This document shows positions 55,811-64,000 of a stretch of 64,000 nt of DNA, one piece after another; the stretch's first letter is position 1; the number at the start of each line of letters is the position of its first letter. The DNA is from Hyposmocoma kahamanoa (lineage: Eukaryota > Arthropoda > Insecta > Lepidoptera > Cosmopterigidae), in assembly GCF_003589595.1 (NCBI RefSeq), contig NW_020653713.1, positions 905,159 through 969,158 on the forward strand, read 5' to 3'. A program made the position numbers and the translations under genes. The notes below the pieces were generated by a model that saw only the letters and a program-made list of their open reading frames with translations, searched no databases and was not told the origin of the DNA.

Positions 55811-57628
55811 GAAGTACTTGAGATTTTTAAGCATTTTGGTCCTCCACCTTACCTAGGCTAACATTATAATATACATGTTAACTCTCCGACCAATTTCAAA
55901 TATACTCTTCTATGATACTCTATTTACTAAGATTCTTCGACAGGATCCATCAGAGGAGAAAAATTCGTTGATACACTTGAATTCCCTACGCGCGATTTGC
56001 ACGACAGTGCTTTGTGTTTAGTTTTATACAGTTTTTTGGTCTTAACTGTAACTTCAAATTTATTAATTTATATCAGCAAGAACCACGTAAATAATACTGT
56101 TTCCTTCATAACAGGTTTATTTCTATATTTTTGTTATATTGTAGTTACTAAAACTCGTTACATAACTTAATTGCCAGTGCATACTGACTTGCTGCATAAT
56201 ATTCTACTAGCTAACTCTGCAAAAGCACATTCATCTTCGTTAATTCTATTACTGCTAGTAAAGTTATTAATGGCGTTAATGCAATTACTTTTAATATTAC
56301 GTGGCAATGTCATTAATTGAACATAAATAATTATGTGTTACGTAGCGTCCTAGGTACCGCTTGAGCAATAAAGTCCAATAAGACCTGAGGAACTTTGGGG
56401 GCATAATTAAATTGGGTTTCGGAGGTCAAGATTTACTTTGAGTTGTACTGTGTTGCCTAAAGTTAGTAGACATTTCGTAGGGGACATTAGTTGTGAAATA
56501 TATTTTTTTTTCGTGAACAAAATCCTCGTTCGCTAAGCTGCTGTAAGAAAATTGTCACACCAAAAAAGACAAAACACTGAGAATTTCAAATTGTGTAGGT
56601 ACTAATACTTGACCTTGCAGGACACCCGTGCCCATTGCGGAAGCAGAATACGTGATGGTGGACAAATTTAATATTATCTGTGACATTGGGTTACATCTTG
56701 ATGGATTAAAGGCTTATAACTGGTAGATGTCGATACGTCACAGTTTAGAATTAAAACGAGAGTTGGTGCCAAGCCACGTTACTAGTAGACTTGTCAGCAA
56801 ATTCCTCAGTCAATTAAGTGGCACAAACTGACAGCTAACTAGATTGTTATGGCTCGTGAGTAAATTAATGACCCTTCAAGCTCGCTAATGAGGTTTGCCA
56901 GGCTAACGTTTGCCTTTTCATTAGTTGGTTGATTATAGGCTTAGAGGCTTTACGAAAGAAAATACCTTGTTTTGCCTCATTAAAAATACGTGTTCGTATT
57001 TGGTTCATATTTTAAAAATAACCGTTAAAAGCACGGTGTTTTGAAATAATCTTTTAAAGGTTGAAAAAGACTTTATTATTCGCCATGATAGAATCATTAA
57101 TTTCGTATTATCTATGTCACAATGTTACAATTTAATTTACAGGGTATTTGGAAAGTACTAACAACCTCGCAGGTCCTATTGTAATATCATAAACAACTTT
57201 TATTCCACGACTTTTAATAATCAATTAAAAATAATTAAAAAGAATTTAAATTTCGTACATAAATAAAAAAATACAGGAGTGGGGGTTTGAACTTACTACA
57301 TTACTACCAATCACAGATCTAAAAAGTGTCAGATAGTACAAAAACTTGAAAGATCATTTTTGGTGAAATTATTATGTAAAAAAACCATGAAACAAAAGTT
57401 GTTGTTCATGATGTCAGTGATACACTTCTGTGAGGTTGTTACTAGTATACAAAAACCCTGTATAAAGTTAAGGGATAATTATGACCGTTAGTAAAATTAT
57501 AAACAATAAATAATAGTACGAGTTAGTATTAGGCGGACGTCGAATTCCTACCAAAACGCTGCACCCTTTGATAATTATTCTTTTTTCAGAGTTCTTCACA
57601 ATATCACGCGCATATTTCACAAATTTTT
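55811..57628. other. Unassigned sequence
   Basis: Longest stretch without a recognised repeat in the right half. Only short frames, for example 56611-56727. Nothing convincing. Confidence 0.4.
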
Positions 57629-57806
57629 AACTGCCTCCGTAGATGAACGCTTACCATTCTGGTCTGTAACAACTGTTCGATTCCCGGGCCGGGAGAAATA
57701 TTTGTATTGTGAGTTTGGGTGTAATTTGTGGTTGTATGTGTATGTTGCCATGGCACCCGCAATACAGGTTTTCCCTAGTGCGGGGCTGTGAGTGTGTGCG
57801 TTATTA
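57629..57806 (+). repeat. SINE-A copy with shortened head
   Basis: AACTGCCTCCGTAGATGAAC, GTTCGATTCCCGGGCCGGGA, TGCCATGGCACCCGCAATAC. Confidence 0.8.
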
Positions 57807-59639
57807 CTATGTCGGTTGACGAACGGTGTAATTTCGATCGGAAATTGTAAAGTTCCAAGAAAGATTCAATAAAACAACACATATAAACGCAAAATATAAT
57901 AACGTCTAATAAAAATAAAACGACAGTTTCTTGGAAAGAAATCTTCTTACTGTGAAAATTCATTATCCAATAAAAGCAGTTTCAGTCGGGCATGAAATAT
58001 TTTGACTTTTGTCTTTTGTTTCTGATTTCTTATATGTTCGCGGAATCCGAGATCTATTGTATATTTTTCTGAATACAATTATTATTTGCATGTTTGCACA
58101 TGTACACAAATAAAGCAGAGCTAATACCGATAGTAGATAGAAGTTCTTTAAAATAAGATCATTTATTTATGTAATCAATTTAAGAAAATGACAGTATTTG
58201 ATAATATTATCATCAGTAATTAATAGAATGCTGCGGTATTTGTAAGGCTTCAAACATAAGGGATAATTCTCACTAACTGGCATTATAATAGCGTTGACAT
58301 ATTTGGTTAAACTGTTTTGACTCCAGTTATTACTAATTTCGAGACGAATATATTAAGGGCCTTTCATCACACACCTTTACCTTTGAAATAACATTACGTA
58401 CCTAACCCAATTCTGCGTAGTAACTCAATTGAAGCGTACGTAGGAGTCTCTAAGTAAATATTATGAAAACATTTATACTTCTATATCTGTTACCTTTAAA
58501 AAAATTCGACCACTTACATAAAATTTTAGTAAAGGCTGAGAGAATTATTTATGACTTCTGATATACGTCCGACAGTTCTGATGAAATAGATAGGTTATGA
58601 AAATTGTTTAATAGGGCCACCCGAAACAATATCTAAAAATAACAGTTCCGTATAGGAGAATTGAAAGCAAAAATGTTATACAAAATATTTATTTATATGT
58701 TTTAAATACTATCTAAATAGTACTCATGCTGTCTATACACGTCTCCTGTTTATCTGGATTTTTTTGACGGTAGTATGTGGGGAATGGGAGTCAACAAAGG
58801 CTTATAAACTCATTTTCGTTTGCTTTAATTGTTTTTCTTCTTGATAATTTGTCTAAATTACATAATATCCGCTCACGCGATGCGCTCCACCTACCGCAAA
58901 ATGGCGGCTATTTGGTTTCGCAAATTAGAAAAGCATTCAGTTTAAATACAAGTTTTTATAAATAAAAATTATTGTTCTGCATTGCTAAATAAATACCCTC
59001 CGTACTACCAACAAAAACATCTCAAATAAAATGCAGTAATACACCGCAAATCCTGCACTTAAAAAGCACAAATGAAATTTTTGGTGTACTTGGATAAATA
59101 TTCCGTTTGAGTGCTTTACCATGAAATTACTCCTTAAAGTATAGTTTATAATCATTTATATTCAGGGTAAACTTAAAAAACACTACTTACGGTATGTTAA
59201 TAAACACCGAAATCACCAGCCCAAACAATAACACACACGATTGTCGTGACGTATTTTTGAAGTTGTTTATTTTTTTTAAATGACAGACCCAGGCATTAAA
59301 AACTTTATGGTTTGCTAGTTACCAAAATAGCAATTAATATTAGTTATTTTACCTGTTATAACTTCGATATCCGATAAATCGGTATAAAATCATTACCGGC
59401 ACCTCTGGGTGTGGTATGCGTCTACGGCTGCATGTATCGCGTGAGCGGTTAAAAAGGTAAGTACGAGTATGTGTTCTTCGAACGACTCGTATGGCATCAA
59501 TTTTTCTAGCTCTTTGATTTTACCAATTCAATGCAAATAGGTCAGTATTACAGGAGGCCCTTCTGCAAATTCGTCCGTAGTTTGTAATAGATCGCCTGCA
59601 ACAGTAGCTTGTAACCAGTCATTATTATTCATCTTACTC
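57807..59639. other. Unassigned sequence
   Basis: No gene or repeat recognised. Confidence 0.4.
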
Positions 59640-60130
59640 TTACTTATCCGACTCGGTTGGGCAGCTTTCGGGAAGCTCCAAAACAAAAGTCTTCGAGCAG
59701 AGCGTGTTGCCAGCGATGACCCACGGCTCTGAGACGTGGTCAGTTACTATGGGCCTCATTATAAAGCTCAAATTCACTCAACGAACTATGGAGCGAGCAA
59801 TGCTCGGAATTTCTCTACGTGATCGAATCAGAAATGAGGAGATCCGTAGAAGAACGAAAATCACCGACATAGCACAAATGCCGTTGCAAGTTAGCAAGTT
59901 GAAATGGCAGTGGGCAGGGCACATAGCTCGTAGATCTGATGGCCGTTGGAGCAGAAAGGTTCTCGAATGGAGACCACGAACCGGAAAGCGCTCATTGTGA
60001 CGGCCCCCTACTAGATGACCTGGCAAAGGTAACCGATGGATGCACGCCGCGTCCGATGAACTAGCCTGGAAATCTGGGGGAGGCCTATGTTCAGCAGTGG
60101 TCGTCTTCCGGCTGACATGAAGATGATTCA
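59640..60130 (+). mobile_element. RTE-like LINE ORF2 C-terminus and 3' end
   Basis: IRLGWAAFGKL, then a small deletion and frame change, then LPAMTHGSETWSVTMGLI, TQRTMERAMLGISLRDRIRN, EEIRRRTKITDIAQM and LKWQWAGHIARRSDGRWSRK. These are hallmark blocks of RTE-clade ORF2 C-termini. A TGA at 59998 breaks the frame before the usual PTR...R WMHAASDE block. It ends near AGGCCTATGTTCAGCAGTGG. The minus frame over it is a shadow. Confidence 0.85.
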
Positions 60131-60914
60131 CCTTAAGCTATGGTTGTCCACGAAGTTCATTTGCAACATTAAAATTTCCACTGCGGAATCGAGGAAACCA
60201 CTCCATGTATGACCTTAATGTTTAGAGTCGCTTGCACTGCATCAGTGTCCAAGTTGTCTTAACGAATGACTAAAGCCAACATTTTAAATTTAAAAACTTT
60301 TAATTTTACTCGAAAATAATTTCTAATCTTGACCTACCAACAAAATCCGAGTCTTACACTTAAAAGGCTTCAAAGTAATTTCATCCTCTAACCCCTAAAC
60401 TCAGGGATCGCGACCCTTTGCGAAACATTAATGTGGCTAGTTGATTAGGCGAATTCTCTGCGCAGGGTTGTAACGAGGATGTATAATGAAACTATTACGG
60501 CGGTTGTTGTTCTAACCTGTAGTACATAAAACAAATACCTTACAGTTTAAAATAATAAATTTAATGCAACAATATATAGACAAAAAAAAACAAAAATACA
60601 TTCAAAATGCTAACTCGCAACCATTATAAGATAATAGATTGTGAACCCCAAAAATGATTTCGCAATACGAAAAAAAATCTTAAAGTAAAATTTTTCAGTT
60701 GAAGATTATTGATACGGGTACTTACAAATGTTAGACGTAGTTCCTGAACATCGAGAATTGATGCTTACCTGAAAGAATATAAACAAATAGATAAATAATC
60801 AACGCGAAAGTAGAACATTGCCAAATCGCCGCATGTGAAGAGTACACATTGAAAGTTCTGTTACAAGCCTTATTCAAGGAGGTAGGGTGCAGGATTACAG
60901 AGAAAGTTGTCTTG
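60131..60914. other. Unassigned sequence
   Basis: AGGGATCGCGACCCTTTGCG near 60402 resembles the ends of some hAT-type elements but is isolated. A splice-like pattern on the minus strand at 60726-60768 was not strong enough to call. Confidence 0.35.
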
Positions 60915-61390
60915 TATTTAACTTATTTAAGGACACCGAGCGGTAGATAAATCATACGAAAAAAGAACACTTTTTATACAAATGTAAGTCCGCATTTGAC
61001 CTCCATCTCTTCTGATGGAAAGTGACGATGAGGTCGACGATGGAGCATGCACACCCAAATAATGCCTATTCACACTCGCCTTAAAAAGGTCCAACTTATA
61101 ACGTTCAGGCAACAAGTCTGCAGGCAAGGAATTCCACCGTTCGCCATATATGTAAATGTGGAAGCGTAACGCTTCGTGCGAATCTTTGAAACATCCGCAA
61201 CACAGGGGTTTGAAGAACCCAAGCCTACGCCTAGTCCCCCGGTGATGGAAAGGGGAACCCGGAATTAAATTGTGTAGTTCCAGCACACACTCTCTGTGAT
61301 ATATCCTGTAAAATACCGATAAGCAGGCATCTTTACGGTGGTGTTGAAGGCTCTGCAGCTTCGCTTTCAATAATCCCGGCTCTTAGCGTG
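60915..61390 (-). mobile_element. LINE ORF2 C-terminal fragment (long open remnant)
   Basis: Open frame of about 150 codons. SLQHHRKDACLSVFYRIYHR, ECVLELHNLIPG, then RWNSLPADLLPERYKLDLFK and ASVNRHYL. This is the order seen in jockey/CR1-like ORF2 C-termini (FYRIYxGECSEEL...LWNxLPxxxFPxxYxxxxFK). No ATG start; it begins after a TAA upstream, so it is a 5'-truncated LINE piece rather than a gene. Confidence 0.75.
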
Positions 61391-61821
61391 ATTGTCAATT
61401 GAATCCAATGTCAGGCATTCAGTATAAGTAACATTTTACAATTGAAATAAGTACTGAATGGATACCAAGAAACGAAATAAGTCGGTCGGCCGAAGAAAAG
61501 ATAGAAAGGCATTTTTATAGAAAAAGCAGGACCACAAAATTGATGACGAAAACTTGGGAAAGTGAATTATGAAAACAAACAGGGAATCTTACGCCGACGA
61601 GGCGACTACTGCTGTAGCTAGGCTATAAGATACGTAAATTAGAATGGTAATTAATACACTAACAGAAATAAAGGCTTATTATATTTTTATTTTACAATAG
61701 TGTACTGACATCATCAATTCAATTCAAAAATTGATGTATTCCAAATTTTAATACATCGTTTTTGTTTCGTGTTAAAATTTAGTATTGTCAATAGTCTATA
61801 TACATGTATATAAAATGTCGA
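61391..61821. other. Unassigned sequence
   Basis: Nothing recognised. Confidence 0.35.
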
Positions 61822-61867
61822 TATAAGGCCTTAATTGTTTAGTTGTTCAGAGTTCGTCGCGATCACA
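61822..61867 (+). promoter_or_regulatory. Candidate core promoter with TATA and initiator
   Basis: TATAA at 61822-61826 lies 27 bases before the A of an initiator-like TCAGA (61847-61851). A donor-like GTGAGT follows at 61868 and an acceptor-like CTTCTTTGCCTGTAG ends at about 61927. The next ATG (61931) opens only five codons, so no protein is supported. Confidence 0.3.
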
Positions 61868-62334
61868 GTGAGTTTATTTCTGAAGATTAATTTTTAATTA
61901 ACTTATACGACTTCTTTGCCTGTAGTTAAGATGTGTGAAGCCCTTTGAAAGCTTGTGTTATTTATTTACAATGCTTTTGGTGACATAGAGAAACTTTATT
62001 TCTTGTGGCGTTATTTGACGGCTTGAACCCTTGTTGTGAATTCTTGATTATAATAGTAATAATTATAATATATTTCACCATCATAGGTAGATAAGTTTTG
62101 ATTTGATGTTTATAATTTTTGAAGATTTCTCTGTGATGCACCATTTGGTATACGATTATTACAAACATAATTACCGATATTGACAGTACAAAAAAGAAAA
62201 ATATTTAAAGTATTTCATATGTGTGATGTTGTTAATACTGTGTAAGAATATCAGATTTATTTATTAATATCCATACTAGTGTATAAGATTGACAACAAAT
62301 AATTCATTTAAAAACTAATTTAATTACAAATGTG
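61868..62334. other. Unassigned sequence downstream of the promoter-like motif
   Basis: No sustained frame on the + strand. Confidence 0.35.
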
Positions 62335-62640
62335 AATCCGCAACGTAGGCTTCGTCAGGTGAATAAGATTACGTCATAATGTCATTTAAGATATCGTTGA
62401 TGTCATAGTAACATTTATCATTAATAAATTACTCAATACATTTTGGAACTTACGCGTCTCAAGTGATTTTATACGATCTGGAATTTTATTCTAAATGACT
62501 GGTGCAAGTTGAACAACACTCTTTCTATGTAGAGCTGTTTTGCAGATCTTTGGACTTAAATCATACGACAGGAGACTTGCGCATTTTAAAATTACGCCCC
62601 TTTCGGAGCGCAGAGAACTATTTATATATGGTTTTCCTTG
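62335..62640 (-). mobile_element. Jockey-like LINE ORF2 C-terminal fragment
   Basis: Minus-strand SERGVILKCASLLSYDLSP, HRKSVVQLAPVI, TAG, NKIPDRIKSLETRKFQNVLS, then after a frameshift CYYDINDILNDIMT and a stop. A stop replaces the conserved tryptophan. It abuts the repeat at 62643. Confidence 0.7.
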
Positions 62641-62642
62641 TA

Positions 62643-62815
62643 ACGGTGTGACCTCCTTACACCGTCATCCCACCTTTTTTTATAGCCTCTCTCCATTCGT
62701 GTCGTAACGTTTTTTCTTCTTCTACTTATATTTAAATTAAAAATTTTGAATTGTTCCATTTTACCTCCAATTCTGATTTTGTTTCTTTCCATCGCCACTC
62801 TCTGCGCGATCGCGG
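62643..62815 (+). repeat. Dispersed repeat paired with 15380-15556
   Basis: ACGGTGTGACCTCCTTACAC, ATAGCCTCTCTCCATTCGTG and a T-rich interior in the same order as the 15.4 kb copy. Confidence 0.5.
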
Positions 62816-64000
62816 TAGCGAAATCATCTACTTCTTATTGAACCATTTGCCACTTAACCTCTTGTACACCGTTTACATTTTAAGATATTAATATTGTTGG
62901 TGTAATGAATAAATTCTTGTAAATCGGACTTTCGTCTTTTCAACTGCTAAAACTTGCTAAGTAAGACGTATGGAGGCTGCGGGGGCTGCGGAGGCTATTA
63001 CTAAACTTGGACCAGGCTATATTACTGCTATCCAGGCTACTTTACAGTGAACAGAACGCCACCAGCACCAGCAGTGCTATTACATCCTTTATAAAATTGT
63101 TCACGATAAGGTTGACTGTCCACAACTGCTTGCAAATTTGCACTTTAAGATTCCCGCCAGACCTCCGAGATTTCACATAAGATTTTTTCACCCACCTCGT
63201 CGTATTAAGTTCCAATTCCCCCATAGCTCGTATGTTTAATTTACATAATAACTGCTCCAAATAGGCCGATATTTTCGTTGACTCACTGCTAGGTTTCAGA
63301 AACAAAATTCTTAATTTTCTTGATTCATATAAAAAATATATTAAAAAATCTTCCTAAATTATTTATTACTTTTAAAATTTTTTTTACTTTTCCAACTCTG
63401 TTTAATACATTTTTTTGCGTGAGGTACTCACCTATAATTAGTTACGCAATTAGACTAAGTTTTTGAAATGTATTAATATCTACATGAAATATTGTAGTAA
63501 CTGTGGGTGTGTCTGATAAATAAATAAATAAATTTGGGTTCAAATTTGGACAAAAAAGAAATTCACATACAGGCAAGGAAAAGTCAATACGTTCAGAGAG
63601 TTAAAAAAAGGACGACAGCTTTCTGTATACTTTAGTTCACAAATTGCTCGTATACGTCGTTTTTGAGGTCAAAAAATTGATTTCTGTAGCTAGAGTTGCC
63701 CCAAAAATCATTACACAATTTACAAAAGTTAAGGTTCAACGTTCACTTTATACCTCTTGTCCCATCATTCCAACCGGAAAATACTACTCTCAGATCATCT
63801 AACACCCTTAAACCTAATGATTTAAATAACATGTTGTTTTCATAAACTGTTTTTTTATTGTCAATGCAGACGTTGCAGCCATTGTTATGGGAGCATAATA
63901 TTCAATGTTTCTTCTGTTCACAAAAATGTTATGAACTTTTTATTAAACATCCTTCAGTTTTATCCAATAACATCTCGAGTTTCACTCTGCTCTATCATTT
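62816..64000. other. Unassigned sequence
   Basis: A short frame (62969-63049) has an A/G/E-rich repeat GAGGCTGCGG. An AT-rich LINE-like tail with TAAATAAATAAATAAA lies near 63518. No gene called. Confidence 0.35.

Noticed and set aside
56611..56727. Open stretch after a CTTGCAG acceptor reading TPVPIAEAEYVMVDKFN
   Set aside because: About 35 codons open by chance is plausible; no upstream exon or poly(A) support.
57600..57636. Strong TTTTTTCAG acceptor followed by 12 open codons in phase 1
   Set aside because: Runs into SINE-A with a stop; no matching donor exon upstream.
60726..60768. Possible 43-base minus-strand exon (TTCTTTCAG acceptor, GTAAGT donor)
   Set aside because: Open only in one phase, no partner exons found, and GTAAGC directly follows the acceptor, making the signal ambiguous.

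Overview
The window reads as a repeat-rich, AT-rich insect chromosome segment, almost certainly from a moth or butterfly. It carries tRNA-derived SINEs, non-LTR retrotransposon tails, a mariner copy and palindromic MITEs of types I associate with Lepidoptera. Single-copy coding DNA is sparse, there is no operon structure, and no bacterial, viral, rRNA, true tRNA or CRISPR features were seen. Most short open frames lie inside repeats.

The exception is a candidate host gene on the + strand at 32459-39838. Eight small exons (30, 55, 57, 27, 36, 21, 57 and 17 coding bases) with splice-like borders join into one 99-residue frame. It has an N-terminal signal peptide, no cysteine and a charged, helix-prone mature part. 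The first intron is phase 0 and the six following introns are all phase 1, so exons 3-7 are symmetric cassettes of 7-19 codons. A TATA-like element between two TATCGATA motifs lies upstream, and an AATAAA lies 85 bases after the stop. Two further acceptors at 40623 and 41282 also give short open tails in phase 1, so alternative 3' ends are possible. I do not recognise the protein. The architecture resembles, without shown homology, aphid bicycle genes and schistosome micro-exon genes.

Layout. 1-12 kb: SINEs, LINE tails, two tandem repeats. 12-14.5 kb: nested insertions (LINE end in a palindromic MITE in a LINE-like repeat). 14.5-21 kb: SINE/MITE copies and unassigned sequence. 21.2-22.1 kb: internally deleted mariner. 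23.4-24.7 kb: reverse transcriptase of a non-LTR element, cut by a 400-base assembly gap (24683-25082). 25-31.7 kb: more SINE, MITE and LINE pieces. 32.3-41.3 kb: the microexon gene, its introns packed with transposable elements. 41.5-64 kb: LINE 3' fragments of several families, SINEs, inverted repeats, a GC-rich 11-base minisatellite and unassigned DNA.

Local repeat names used here: SINE-A (head GCCTCCGTGGCCGAACGG), REP-B (non-autonomous repeat of about 290 bases with CTCCTTGTGAAAGAGTTCGT at one end), SINE-C (tRNA-like repeat containing AATACAAAGATCGAACACT), REP-D (GACTTCAAAAAAAGGAGGAG), SINE-V, SINE-T, and MITE-E, -G, -H, -M. They are descriptive labels, not database names.
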